A DNA stretch of 64,000 nt, taken from contig NZ_CP159992.1 of assembly GCF_040702995.1 (NCBI RefSeq), positions 1,079,501 to 1,143,500 of the forward strand, in the 5' to 3' direction. Source of the DNA: Paenibacillus sp. AN1007 (lineage in GTDB: Bacteria > Bacillota > Bacilli > Paenibacillales > Paenibacillaceae). The position numbers were made by a program, and so were the translations under genes. Numbering within the stretch: the first letter of the stretch is position 1; each line of letters begins with the position of its first letter. This document shows, in pieces, positions 36,341-44,619 of the stretch. The notes beneath the pieces are model-generated. The model had not been told where the DNA came from. It made no database searches and was given only the letters and a program-made list of their open reading frames with translations.

Positions 36341-36537
36341 GCCAGATAGATTCTATCACTGGTCAGCTGCTATTACGCAGTATGATCGGTAATCGGATAT
36401 GGCACTTGATGGATTCTGACCCTGCACTATTCAAACAAGAAGTTAGAGATTACTTCGCACGAGGTTATCCAGATTGGTCAGTTGTTCGTGCAAAGTATCC
36501 TCACATTTATTTAAGGGACGATAGGAGGCGTGATTAA
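36337..36537 (+). CDS. Small hypothetical protein
   Basis: 66 residues, translationally coupled to recT and to the next gene by ATGA overlaps. MSQIDSITGQLLLRSMIGNR and VRDYFARGYPDWSVVRAKYP; ends in basic residues. Unknown. Confidence 0.65.
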   Translation: MSQIDSITGQLLLRSMIGNRIWHLMDSDPALFKQEVRDYFARGYPDWSVVRAKYPHIYLRDDRRRD

Positions 36538-36752
36538 TGAGCGGCAAACCTATTCAACTCGATTTGTTCTCATCCATTCAGACGCAACCAAAGTCACCAA
36601 AACCGCAAGTTTTAAACGGGGTGTACTATGAACGGTCATCAGGCCTTTTCGTTTCCTATGTGCAGGGCAGACGTCATTTTGAAGTACCGCCTGCTCGTTG
36701 CCTGGGGGACAAGGCTTGGAAAGAAAAAACGATGAGGGAGCGTGCGATATGA
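36537..36752 (+). CDS. Small hypothetical protein
   Basis: 71 residues: MSGKPIQLDLFSSIQTQP, then VYYERSSGLFVSYVQGRRHF. The QLDLF motif matches the clamp-binding consensus QL(S/D)LF, so contact with the host DNA polymerase sliding clamp is possible; this rests on a five-residue match. Confidence 0.6.
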   Translation: MSGKPIQLDLFSSIQTQPKSPKPQVLNGVYYERSSGLFVSYVQGRRHFEVPPARCLGDKAWKEKTMRERAI

Positions 36753-37033
36753 CCACAAAGCAGCAAAGGAAGGCAGTATTTAATCAACTTCAGGATATGT
36801 TCGAAGAAGCTGTTGCTGAAGGACCGAGAGCTATTCAGTCTCATTTGCAAGACGTTGCTTTTTCATTGGGAGCACAGGCAGCAATTGTCACTGAACCAGA
36901 CCAAATGCCGCAAGCCATCAACGATTTGATTACTCATTTTGGACGTGGAATACAAACGATTATTGAAGAAATAACAGGTAATGAAAGCAAGTTTGATGTC
37001 GCTGTTTACGCCGTAAATAGTTCACAGCATTAA
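36749..37033 (+). CDS. Hypothetical protein
   Basis: 94 residues from ATG 36749, overlapping the previous stop; the longer open frame has no site. All-helical with RKAVFNQLQDMFEEAVAEGP and DLITHFGRGIQTIIEEI. Unknown function. Confidence 0.6.
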   Translation: MTTKQQRKAVFNQLQDMFEEAVAEGPRAIQSHLQDVAFSLGAQAAIVTEPDQMPQAINDLITHFGRGIQTIIEEITGNESKFDVAVYAVNSSQH

Positions 37034-37049
37034 CGAGGGGATGAGCAGC

Positions 37050-38036
37050 ATGCCCGAAGGCAGTTACCCGTTTCCTATGTACTCCGGATTACTGGAGCCA
37101 GAACACTACAAACGAATAGGCAGCGCGATATGGCTTTTCCTCTGGTGCGTAAGCTCCACGACATCCGAGAAGGAGAAAGAAGGTACTGTGTGGGGCATCG
37201 TTCTCGGAAACAAGCCGATCCGCATGTCAGACCTTGCAGAACAGTTTGATGTGAGTGAACGAACAATCAGGGATTGGATAAAGAAGCTGGAAGACCAAGG
37301 ATATATTCGTGTAACGCGTGCACCATACGGGCTGATTTTTACAGTCAGGAACTCTAAAAAATATCAAAACAGATCGGAAGAAAAGTTCCAGTCTGGTGAA
37401 GGAGATCGGAAGAAATCTTCCGCTCTGGAAGATGGAGATAGGAAGAAAAGTTCCGATCTCCCGGAAGAAAACTTCCGATCTAATAAAGATATTACAAAGA
37501 TATTGATTGATAGATGGATTGATAGCTTACCTGAAATTGATGCAGAAGAGTTGAGATCAAGGACCGGGGTTCTGTCCGCCGCTGTGGGTTCCTTCTCCAC
37601 AGGCCAAATAGTCCTTGATAAACCGACAACCGAAACACGGGCTCTCGAAACAGAAAACTACTTTCTGCAGCGCAAGGGGGCTCTTAACCCCAGCGCCTCT
37701 GATTGGGAGCATGTGCATCAGGTTGCGAACGAACCCATTCCGTTGGAGTTCGTACGCTTTGGCATTGATTTGGCTATTGCTCGGCATAAAAAGACACGCC
37801 GCAGGGTGACGGATAAGATTCGAACCTTCGCTTATTGCAAAACGGTGATCTTTGACTGCTGGGATCAATTGACTTCGGCAATGGATTCGTTTCAAACTCC
37901 CCCGGTCACTCCGGGAACAGTCGCCCCGAAACCGTCCAAAACGTTGCCGTTCAGGAGCCGTCAACAGGAGAAACATGAACAATTAAGCGAACTTGATCGC
38001 TTCATCGAGGAGGAGAAACAGCGTGGACAAAGCTGA
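37050..38036 (+). CDS. Phage replication initiator with winged-helix N-terminus
   Basis: 328 residues. GAGGGG fits ATG 37050 (MPEGSYPF); ATG 37041 is too close. Residues 15-100 form a winged helix (IRMSDLAEQFDVSERTIRDW, KLEDQGYIRVTRAPYG). Residues 105-150 are a Ser/Arg/Lys/Glu linker encoded by repeated palindromes (37372-37480). The C-terminal part (NPSASDWEHVHQVANEPIPL, FVRFGIDLAIARHKKTRRRV) resembles DnaD/DnaB-like and SPP1 gp38 initiators. The position before helicase loader and DnaB genes fits an origin-binding initiator with the origin in its own gene, as in lambda O. Confidence 0.8.
   Translation: MPEGSYPFPMYSGLLEPEHYKRIGSAIWLFLWCVSSTTSEKEKEGTVWGIVLGNKPIRMSDLAEQFDVSERTIRDWIKKLEDQGYIRVTRAPYGLIFTVRNSKKYQNRSEEKFQSGEGDRKKSSALEDGDRKKSSDLPEENFRSNKDITKILIDRWIDSLPEIDAEELRSRTGVLSAAVGSFSTGQIVLDKPTTETRALETENYFLQRKGALNPSASDWEHVHQVANEPIPLEFVRFGIDLAIARHKKTRRRVTDKIRTFAYCKTVIFDCWDQLTSAMDSFQTPPVTPGTVAPKPSKTLPFRSRQQEKHEQLSELDRFIEEEKQRGQS
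37372..37480 (+). repeat. Four iteron-like palindromes, predicted phage replication origin
   Basis: Core GGAAGAAAWSTTCC with GATC-like flanks, four copies starting at 37372, 37404, 37437 and 37459 (22 bp each). Start-to-start distances are 32, 33 and 22 bp, close to whole helical turns, so sites face the same side. An A/T-rich run (from about 37481, AATAAAGATATTACAAAGAT) follows and could be the unwinding region. All lies inside the initiator gene. Confidence 0.7.
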
Positions 38037-38361
38037 GGTGGCGCAGTTATTTAAAAAGATTAAACAGCGGTATCCAACCTTTGACGCGAGCCTTGAAGAA
38101 GTGAACGAGTGCCACAAACATCTTCAAGACTTCCCGTTTGAGACAGCGATACAAAACGTTGACCAGCACATCAAAACAGAGAAATGGCCACCGACCATTT
38201 CGGAGATTCGTGGAAGACTTGGTGAACAGATTGAGCGTGATCGGATGCGGGATTTAACAGCAACTTATTTTGCTGAGAGAGAAGCAGCGGCTCTTAATGC
38301 TTGCCCACCACCGCCGGGATGGAAGGATGGTTTGATTGAACGGCTTCGATATCGAAAATAA
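38023..38361 (+). CDS. Replicative helicase loader/inhibitor, G39P-like
   Basis: 112 residues from GTG 38023, 8 nt after GAGGAGGAG. AQLFKKIKQRYPTFDASLEE then FETAIQNVDQHIKTEKWPPT matches the N-terminal domain of SPP1 G39P (PF11417), which delivers the phage helicase to the origin-bound initiator. Overlaps the initiator gene by 14 bp and the dnaB gene by 26 bp, so the three proteins are probably made together. Confidence 0.82.
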   Translation: MDKAEVAQLFKKIKQRYPTFDASLEEVNECHKHLQDFPFETAIQNVDQHIKTEKWPPTISEIRGRLGEQIERDRMRDLTATYFAEREAAALNACPPPPGWKDGLIERLRYRK

Positions 38362-39745
38362 CTTACCCTACAGCATGGAGTTTGAACAGGCAGCCCTGGG
38401 CGCGTTGTTACTCAAACCAGATGAATCACTGGAACACGCTGAATCACTAACGGTTGATGCGTTTTACAACAAGGCACATAGCCTGATCTACGGGACAATA
38501 TCGGATTTGGCGGAAGGTCAACAGCCGATTGACCTGGTGACTGTAACGAGCAGCCTGAAAGAAAAAGGCGAACTGGAAGACATCGGCGGGGTAAGTTATC
38601 TGTCCAAATTAGCGATGGGAGTGCCGACGACTGCAAATGCTGGCTATTACTTTGAGCAGCTTCAGGACATGGCCATCCGAAGAGAGCTGATCCGGACGAA
38701 TATGCTATTGATTCAGCAAGCGGCTGCTGGAACGGAAATGTCGCAATTGATGTCCAGTGTCCAACAAGCTCAAATCAAGATTGCGGACAGGGCAGCGCCA
38801 AAACGAGATTTTAAACGCATCGATGATGTTCTTATCGAGGTTGTCGAGTCTGCGGAGATTCGTTCAGACAACTTCAAGAATGGTACGGTAACGGGCATTC
38901 AGACCGGGTTTACCGACCTTGATAGCATTACTGCAGGTTTGCAGAAAAGCGATTTGATTATCGTTGCAGCTCGTCCGTCGGTAGGTAAGACTGCCTTTGC
39001 TTTGAACGTTGCTCAGAACGTGGCCATTCGTAACACCGAACCTGTAGCCATATTCAGCTTGGAGATGTCATCAGCGCAGCTTGTACAGCGGATGGTATGC
39101 GCCGAGGGCAACATTGACGCTAGTAACATGCGTATGGGTGATTTTGCATCGGAGGACTGGACGAAATTTGCTCAAGCAGTAGGAATCTTGGGTGCTACGA
39201 ATATCCGAATTGACGATTCACCAGGGATTACCGTTCACGAGATCCGCGCAAAGTGCCGCCGCCTGAAAAAGCAGGAAGGTCTGGGGATGATCGTTATTGA
39301 TTACCTGCAGCTGATTGCTGGACGAAGCGGAAAGGGAGCGGAGAATCGGCAGCAGGAAGTATCTGAGATATCCCGGACATTAAAGCAGTTAGCGCGTGAA
39401 CTGGATGTCCCTGTTATCGCTCTATCCCAGCTCAGTAGGGCAGTCGAGCAGCGGCAAGACAAGCGTCCAATGATGAGCGACCTCCGGGAATCAGGTTCCA
39501 TCGAGCAAGATGCCGACATTGTAGCTTTCCTGTACCGGGATGACTACTACAACCAGGAATCGGAAAAGCGCAACATCATCGAAATCATCATAGGCAAGCA
39601 GCGTAATGGTCCCGTTGGCACCGTCGAACTGGTCTTTCTGAAACAGTTCAATAAATTCGTCAACTACGAGAGGACTCATAACGACGCCTTTGGACCAACA
39701 CCACCACAGCAGCCAAAGGACATGAATAAACGCCAGTGGGCGTAA
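38336..39745 (+). CDS. dnaB: DnaB-like replicative helicase
   Basis: 469 residues. N-terminal DnaB domain (MEFEQAALGALLLKPDESLE), linker, then RecA-like ATPase with Walker A ARPSVGKTAFALN, Walker B MIVIDYLQLI, and ALSQLSRAVEQRQDKRPMMS with DLRESGSIEQDADI. Ring-shaped motor of the phage fork. Start TTG 38336 with GGAAGGATGG upstream; there is no ATG closer to the domain. Full length, no defects seen. Confidence 0.94.
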   Translation: MNGFDIENNLPYSMEFEQAALGALLLKPDESLEHAESLTVDAFYNKAHSLIYGTISDLAEGQQPIDLVTVTSSLKEKGELEDIGGVSYLSKLAMGVPTTANAGYYFEQLQDMAIRRELIRTNMLLIQQAAAGTEMSQLMSSVQQAQIKIADRAAPKRDFKRIDDVLIEVVESAEIRSDNFKNGTVTGIQTGFTDLDSITAGLQKSDLIIVAARPSVGKTAFALNVAQNVAIRNTEPVAIFSLEMSSAQLVQRMVCAEGNIDASNMRMGDFASEDWTKFAQAVGILGATNIRIDDSPGITVHEIRAKCRRLKKQEGLGMIVIDYLQLIAGRSGKGAENRQQEVSEISRTLKQLARELDVPVIALSQLSRAVEQRQDKRPMMSDLRESGSIEQDADIVAFLYRDDYYNQESEKRNIIEIIIGKQRNGPVGTVELVFLKQFNKFVNYERTHNDAFGPTPPQQPKDMNKRQWA

Positions 39746-39757
39746 GGGAGGTTTCAC

Positions 39758-40108
39758 ATGATTCAAATAGTTAGATTTACATCCGTTATAGGAAATCGTG
39801 ACGATTTGATTGTCTTACGTCGTTCAGCAGACGGTTCAAGTATTACAGTGGCGCTGCCGTTCCACGAAGACACGCCTAACTTGCTCTTTTCTATTCCGGA
39901 AGCCCTGAATCTGGGGGAAGCAATTAACGATCTAATCTCAGTGCCGCTTTTGAAAGCACCGTTACCGCCCATCGTTGATGAAACTGTCATTAGCTATAAA
40001 CTCCAATCGGAACTTAGTGGTTTGTTTGATCGCTATCCATCGGACAGCGAAGCAGATCGGACAGCACGTAAGGCATTGCATGAGGCAATACACATTCTTG
40101 GATTGTGA
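39758..40108 (+). CDS. Hypothetical phage protein
   Basis: 116 residues. Beta-rich first half (IVRFTSVIGNRDDLIVLRRS, SSITVALPFHEDTPNL) and helical end (YKLQSELSGLFDRYPSDSEA). GGGAGG precedes ATG. Unknown function. Confidence 0.65.
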   Translation: MIQIVRFTSVIGNRDDLIVLRRSADGSSITVALPFHEDTPNLLFSIPEALNLGEAINDLISVPLLKAPLPPIVDETVISYKLQSELSGLFDRYPSDSEADRTARKALHEAIHILGL

Positions 40109-40120
40109 GGAGGAACAGGC

Positions 40121-40279
40121 ATGAAACAGGGGAAACGGCCGACAAAACGGCAGAAAATTGAGATTAAAGCCAATGGTTTGAATGCGGAGAACTGGCTTGT
40201 TGAAAGGGATACACCAAGCATGATGGTGATTGTCCATCGCTTCTCAGGTAAACCGAGAACTATTCGGCGGGGAGCATGA
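40121..40279 (+). CDS. DUF6906-like 52-aa phage protein
   Basis: MKQGKRPTKRQKIEIKANGL, then NAENWLVERDTPSMMVIVHR. GAGGAGGAACAGGC leads directly into ATG. The K-R-P-T-K-x-Q-K start, the GLN..NWLV core and the HR(F/Y)SGK end are a pattern I recall as a short conserved phage family. Overlaps the next start by 4 bp. Confidence 0.7.
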   Translation: MKQGKRPTKRQKIEIKANGLNAENWLVERDTPSMMVIVHRFSGKPRTIRRGA

Positions 40280-40473
40280 TGGACAGCACTCTAAACAGAT
40301 GGTCCGTGTCAGAGTACATGAAGCACCGTTACATCCGGACGGGACATGTTCCTGATCGTGAAGAGCTGCAGACGGAATTTATGGGAATTGATCAAACTGA
40401 GCTTCTTGAAGGGATCGCTGAGTTTGATGCAATTGTCGGTACCGGAGGTGTGCTGCATGCGGAAGTTGATTGA
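40276..40473 (+). CDS. Small hypothetical protein
   Basis: 65 residues: RWSVSEYMKHRYIRTGHVPD, REELQTEFMGIDQTELLEGI. Helical, acidic. Coupled by overlap to the genes before and after. Unknown. Confidence 0.6.
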   Translation: MMDSTLNRWSVSEYMKHRYIRTGHVPDREELQTEFMGIDQTELLEGIAEFDAIVGTGGVLHAEVD

Positions 40474-40615
40474 TCCGCACCACCAAACACATTTGAGTTA
40501 TGTCGTACGTGGTGACGATGGTCGGAAACTGGCCGAGATTTTCGTCATTCGGCGGGACATGCTGCCGGTGCGCCAACGGCGCAAGCGACGAGCAAAGGAG
40601 TTACGGCAAACATGA
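40457..40615 (+). CDS. Small basic hypothetical protein
   Basis: 52 residues from ATG 40457, 6 nt after GGAGGTG. MRKLIDPHHQTHLSYVVRG then a basic tail RQRRKRRAKELRQT. Overlaps rusA by ATGA. Could bind nucleic acid by charge; unproven. Confidence 0.6.
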   Translation: MRKLIDPHHQTHLSYVVRGDDGRKLAEIFVIRRDMLPVRQRRKRRAKELRQT

Positions 40616-41031
40616 CTATCTATTTTACGGTTTACGGGGAGCCAGTGGCGCAGGGGCGGCCCCGGGCGTCAACGAAGGGTGGTTTCGTCCGAATGTACGA
40701 TCCAGAGAAGTCGAAAGACTACAAGGATTATGTCCGATTGGCAGCCGCTGAACATGCACCGGATGCATTGCTGTTAGGCCCACTTGGAATGATGCTGACA
40801 GTGTACAGGCCGATACCCAAATCATTCAGCAAGAAGAAGGCGGCACTGGCTGAAGCGGGGGAGATCAGGCCAGTCAGCAAGCCAGATGTGGACAATTACC
40901 TGAAGGGTGTTAAGGATGCGTTAAAAGGTGTGATGTGGAAGGACGATAGCCAAGTGGTCGAGGTATTTGCTCAAAAAAGATACAGTTTCCGACCACGAAT
41001 CGAAGTGAAAATCAAGGACTTATCCAAATAA
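40612..41031 (+). CDS. rusA: RusA-family Holliday junction resolvase
   Basis: 139 residues, typical length. IYFTVYGEPVAQGRPRAS start, KPDVDNYLKGVKDAL with the catalytic Asp residues, WKDDSQVVEVFAQKRYS. Cuts four-way DNA junctions during phage recombination or packaging. YqaN of the skin element is the counterpart. Confidence 0.93.
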   Translation: MTIYFTVYGEPVAQGRPRASTKGGFVRMYDPEKSKDYKDYVRLAAAEHAPDALLLGPLGMMLTVYRPIPKSFSKKKAALAEAGEIRPVSKPDVDNYLKGVKDALKGVMWKDDSQVVEVFAQKRYSFRPRIEVKIKDLSK

Positions 41032-41051
41032 ATTTAGGGAGATGAATTATC

Positions 41052-41924
41052 ATGACAATCGAATTCGCGAAATTTACAGCAGAAGTGGCAAAGGGTATCA
41101 AAATTGGATCTGACGTTGAAGTGAAATTGCTTATTCCGTTGAAGTCTGCAGTTCCATTCTTGGAGTTTTTGAGCAACAGCCAAGGTGAAGACGTTATGGT
41201 ATATCTCGGCGATCCGCAAGCGTCTTTTGACTTCGATAGTGAGGATCGTGACCCAATGTACAACACTTGGGACGGCGGTCGTCGTGTAACAACTGATGCA
41301 TCCGGGGTGGTCACCAAAATTGAAGGTACTGGACAAGAAGAAAAGGACGAGAACCAGGCGGAATTGTTCAACGGTGAAGGAAGTAATCCTGAACAGCAGG
41401 AGGCTGACGGAGACGGCTCCGAGCAGACTGAAAGCACTACTCAAGAACAAATGGAAGGAGAGGGAGCAGAAACGCCTGGTCAAAAACCCGCTGAAGATCA
41501 CGTTACTGATCAGGACGATCCTTATGGTGATAACGATGACAATGAAATTCCTGACTGGATGAAAGAAGGCGGAGGGGATCAATCCGGACCAAAGGAAATG
41601 GACTTCTCCTCTGAAGATGAACAGAAGCAGCCGCCAGTAGATCAGAATGAGGATGCTCCAACGGATGCCGAAAAAGAAAATGCTGCTGAAATCAGTAAGG
41701 AAGAACTTGAACAGTTTATTCTTGCTCAACGTCCAATTTTTGAAGATATCAAGTTGGCTGATTCACCTGCCGATTTCCCTGCACTATTGCAAATGAAAAA
41801 CGAAGGAAAGACGTGGCTGGAAATCTCTCGGGAAATGAAAGTCCCAAGTTCACAAATCAGTTCTAAGTTGAACGTGTACAAAAAGCGTGTCACTAAAATG
41901 ATGCAGGATGGCGTAGCAGTCTAA
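41052..41924 (+). CDS. Hypothetical protein with acidic disordered linker
   Basis: 290 residues in three parts: a folded N-terminal domain (1-95; FAKFTAEVAKGIKIGSDVEV, LEFLSNSQGEDVMVYLGD), an acidic Gln/Glu/Asp/Pro-rich linker of about 110 residues that includes EIPDWMKEGGG, and a small helical C-terminal domain with GKTWLEISREMKVPSSQISS, which looks like a helix-turn-helix. The low-complexity acidic linker recalls single-strand-binding protein tails. Its place after rusA suggests a DNA-transaction role, but the family is not recognised. Confidence 0.65.
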   Translation: MTIEFAKFTAEVAKGIKIGSDVEVKLLIPLKSAVPFLEFLSNSQGEDVMVYLGDPQASFDFDSEDRDPMYNTWDGGRRVTTDASGVVTKIEGTGQEEKDENQAELFNGEGSNPEQQEADGDGSEQTESTTQEQMEGEGAETPGQKPAEDHVTDQDDPYGDNDDNEIPDWMKEGGGDQSGPKEMDFSSEDEQKQPPVDQNEDAPTDAEKENAAEISKEELEQFILAQRPIFEDIKLADSPADFPALLQMKNEGKTWLEISREMKVPSSQISSKLNVYKKRVTKMMQDGVAV

Positions 41925-41935
41925 ACCTTCATACA

Positions 41936-41977
41936 GCAGCACCCCCCGGTCTATCGTAGGCCGGGGTGACCAGCTGC
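41936..41977 (+). terminator. GC-rich hairpin after the acidic protein gene
   Basis: GCAGC / GCTGC outer and CACCCC / GGGGTG inner stems. No T-run follows, so termination is uncertain. Confidence 0.4.
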
Positions 41978-42028
41978 ATGCATCAAACAGAACGTATGAT
42001 CCCAAATCAGTTGAAAAGGAGCATTCAA

Positions 42029-42289
42029 ATGGAGCTTAATGCGAACCAAATCGAAGTGGGCAAACAATACATTCTTGTTGAAGAACCTTTTAATAAATCG
42101 ATTGTAACCATCGAAAAGGACGAGAGTGGGAAATCGCCCAATTGGGTCGGTTGGGAGGTTCGAGTGGTTAAAAGTCTCGCCGGAATTGAACTTCCAATTG
42201 GTAAAGGAATCTCTGTTGGTTGGAATCAGGAATACAAACATTATTGTCCTGCTAAGTTTTACGCATTGGAGGAAGGAGCGACCACATGA
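42029..42289 (+). CDS. Small hypothetical protein
   Basis: 86 residues from ATG 42029, 7 nt after AAAGGAG. MELNANQIEVGKQYILVEEP, VTIEKDESGKSPNWVGWEVR, SVGWNQEYKHYCPAKF. Beta-rich, SH3-like pattern. Overlaps the methyltransferase start by ATGA. Unknown. Confidence 0.62.
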   Translation: MELNANQIEVGKQYILVEEPFNKSIVTIEKDESGKSPNWVGWEVRVVKSLAGIELPIGKGISVGWNQEYKHYCPAKFYALEEGATT

Positions 42290-44202
42290 ATGCATTGCTA
42301 AACAATATTGAATACAAAACATCTGCTTACCTCTTTGCTGGAGTCGGCGGGGCAACCGCTGGGGCAATGCGCAGCCAAGTGGAGTACGGCGGCAAGCTAT
42401 ACAAATTTAAAGTGCTGTGCGCTATTGATAGCGATCCGGTGGCGTGCCGCAATCACGATCTGATTACAGGCGAAGACACATCGGTTTGCATGGATCTATT
42501 TGAGCGCTGGCAATACACAGCCTGGCACGGACATGAACCGTCTGAGGAATGGAGAGAGGCAACAGCATGGGATATTTGGCAGGCATTTAAAGAGCAAGTC
42601 CCGTTCTTCTTATTTCTTTCTCCACCATGCAAAGGCCTGAGCGGATTGCTACCTGCAGGCAAGGCTGCATCCGACAAATACCAAGCCCTGAACTATTTGA
42701 CGGTCCATGGACTGGAGCTGACGCTTCGTGCATGCCTTGAATACGGCGGATCGGTACCGGCCATCATTCAACTCGAAAATGTGCCCCGGATCACCAGTCG
42801 TGGAAAACACTTACTGGCCAAAATTAAAAAGTTACTCAAGAAACACGGATACGCGGTAAGTATCCGGGCTGATCACAACCTTGGAGAGATCGGAGGGCTT
42901 GGCCAAAATCGTGTGAGATTCCTTATTCTGGCCAGACATGAGGCTCAGCTGCCAAACGTGATTTATTATCCGGTCAAAAAGGCATTGCGTTCAATCGGTA
43001 ATGTGCTTGCTGATCTGCCAGAACCGGGCGACATCGTAGCAGGTGGTCCGCTCCACAAACTCCCGCGGCTCCAGTGGAAGACGTGGATGCGGTTGGCCTT
43101 GATACCTGCAGGTGGAGACTGGCGAGATCTAAATAAAGTGGATTGGGAAAACCTTCGGGTTGTTCACGAGCCGCGCCGCGGTGCTTACGAGGTGGCTGAC
43201 TGGAACAAGCCGAGCAGGGCAGTTACCAGCACAGCAGGACCTGGACGGAGCAATGGAGTAGCTGCAGTATCTGATCCACGCCTGACAAAGAGGGAAGGGC
43301 GTCATCCGGGAGTGTATCGAATTGTTCCCGCTGATGAACCAGCTCCATGTGTAACGGGGACACGCTTTGGTTCGGGGGCAATTGCAGTTGCAGATCCACG
43401 AGTTAACACTAAACTCCATCCGGACAGTTACGGTGTGCAGGATTGGGACGCTACGGCCAAGACGGTCCGATCAGCTAATCGCATTATGCAAGCTGCTGGC
43501 AGCGTGTCTGACCCACGAGTACCGGATAGACCGGGACGCTACACGGATCAGTTCCGGGTGCAATCAGCAGAAGGACCAGCTGCTACCGTGACAGGATCAA
43601 CAGATGTGCAAAATGGCGCACAACTCATTGCTGATCCAAACGTTTCGGGTCAATACCATGACGGCGCGTATAGGGTTTCAGATTGGGAAAATGCATCTCC
43701 AACTGTAACCACAGGTGGCGTGTCTGCAGGGCAAGGAAAGGTCATTGCCGATCCTCGGATAAAAAGCGCACCGCGTGCTGACACGATGGGGGTTCTGGAT
43801 TGGAATCAACCTTCCAAAACAGTCATCGGCAGCGCGGACGTACATGCTGCGGCCGTAGCAGTAGCTGACCCGCGTATCCCTGCTGACAATGAGCGGGGAG
43901 TTTGGACTATTATTTCAACAGACGGCACATGGCATCGTCCTCTCACAACATATGAACTGGCTATGATTCAAAGCTTCCCGCAGCGACTTCCAGACGGAAG
44001 ACCTTTCCAACTTGAGGGGTGTAGCGATGCCAAAGCACGGGAGTACATCGGTAACGCCGTTCCTCCAGATGCACAGGAAGAGATGGGCAATGTTCTTCTG
44101 CTGGCAGCCGCTGAAGCTGAGGCAGGCATATCATTCACACTGAGCTGGGACTCGGTATGGGTTGCGCCAGTTACAGACGAGATTACAGCAATCATTCATT
44201 AG
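42286..44202 (+). CDS. Phage C5-cytosine DNA methyltransferase with repeated insert
   Basis: 638 residues; usual Dcm enzymes have 330-450. Motif I SAYLFAGVGGATAGAM, motif IV PPCKGLSG (catalytic Cys), motif VI LENVPRI, motif VIII GLGQNRVRFLILAR, motifs IX-X TYELAMIQSFPQRLP and YIGNAVPP. So catalytic parts are complete. Between VIII and IX (about residues 298-535) six units of 35-45 residues repeat the pattern YxVxDWxxPSxTVTGxA ... AVADPRV. This region holds target recognition in C5 methyltransferases. Likely protects phage DNA from host restriction. Confidence 0.9.
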   Translation: MNALLNNIEYKTSAYLFAGVGGATAGAMRSQVEYGGKLYKFKVLCAIDSDPVACRNHDLITGEDTSVCMDLFERWQYTAWHGHEPSEEWREATAWDIWQAFKEQVPFFLFLSPPCKGLSGLLPAGKAASDKYQALNYLTVHGLELTLRACLEYGGSVPAIIQLENVPRITSRGKHLLAKIKKLLKKHGYAVSIRADHNLGEIGGLGQNRVRFLILARHEAQLPNVIYYPVKKALRSIGNVLADLPEPGDIVAGGPLHKLPRLQWKTWMRLALIPAGGDWRDLNKVDWENLRVVHEPRRGAYEVADWNKPSRAVTSTAGPGRSNGVAAVSDPRLTKREGRHPGVYRIVPADEPAPCVTGTRFGSGAIAVADPRVNTKLHPDSYGVQDWDATAKTVRSANRIMQAAGSVSDPRVPDRPGRYTDQFRVQSAEGPAATVTGSTDVQNGAQLIADPNVSGQYHDGAYRVSDWENASPTVTTGGVSAGQGKVIADPRIKSAPRADTMGVLDWNQPSKTVIGSADVHAAAVAVADPRIPADNERGVWTIISTDGTWHRPLTTYELAMIQSFPQRLPDGRPFQLEGCSDAKAREYIGNAVPPDAQEEMGNVLLLAAAEAEAGISFTLSWDSVWVAPVTDEITAIIH

Positions 44203-44215
44203 GAGGTTTTGACCA

Positions 44216-44440
44216 ATGAAAGAATATGCAGTTTACAAAGGCGACAAATTGATAGTCATGGGTACAGCTTTTCAATGTGCCCAGAAGATGGGGGTTTCAG
44301 AGAAATATATTTACTGGCTGACAATGCCGACTGCGAAAAGACGGTTTGCTCAGCGCAAAAATCCTCATAGATGCACAGTTGCTGTCGTGATTGACGATGA
44401 CGATACGGAGGAAGGCATCCAGACAGGGAGGATCTGCTGA
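44216..44440 (+). CDS. Small conserved-type phage protein
   Basis: 74 residues. MKEYAVYKGDKLIVMGTAFQ, CAQKMGVSEKYIYWLTMPTA: a short beta hairpin followed by a helix-turn-helix-like part, seen in many phage proteins with an unknown role. AGGAGG precedes ATG. Ends by overlap with the next gene. Confidence 0.65.
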   Translation: MKEYAVYKGDKLIVMGTAFQCAQKMGVSEKYIYWLTMPTAKRRFAQRKNPHRCTVAVVIDDDDTEEGIQTGRIC

Positions 44441-44619
44441 TGGTAGATTATCGCAAAGTTGATAGAACGATATGGACACCGGAGCAGATAGCTGATCATT
44501 TGAAAGCAATCGGGGCTGAGCATCCACCTAAACGGCCAGACAAGCTGCAAAAGGCAGTTACTGCTCCACAGCAGCGTAACGGTAACAGCAAGTATCACAA
44601 ACGTGGAGGTGAGTGGTAG
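44440..44619 (+). CDS. 59-aa hypothetical protein
   Basis: MVDYRKVDRTIWTPEQIADH, LKAIGAEHPPKRPDKLQKAV, ending basic. Coupled to the preceding gene (ATG overlaps its TGA) with AGGGAGGATC upstream. Unknown. Confidence 0.6.
   Translation: MVDYRKVDRTIWTPEQIADHLKAIGAEHPPKRPDKLQKAVTAPQQRNGNSKYHKRGGEW

Noticed and set aside
41034..41729. 231-codon minus-strand frame rich in Phe, Leu and Ser
   Set aside because: Antisense of the acidic Glu/Asp-rich linker gene; the hydrophobic look follows from reverse-complementing GAA/GAT codons.
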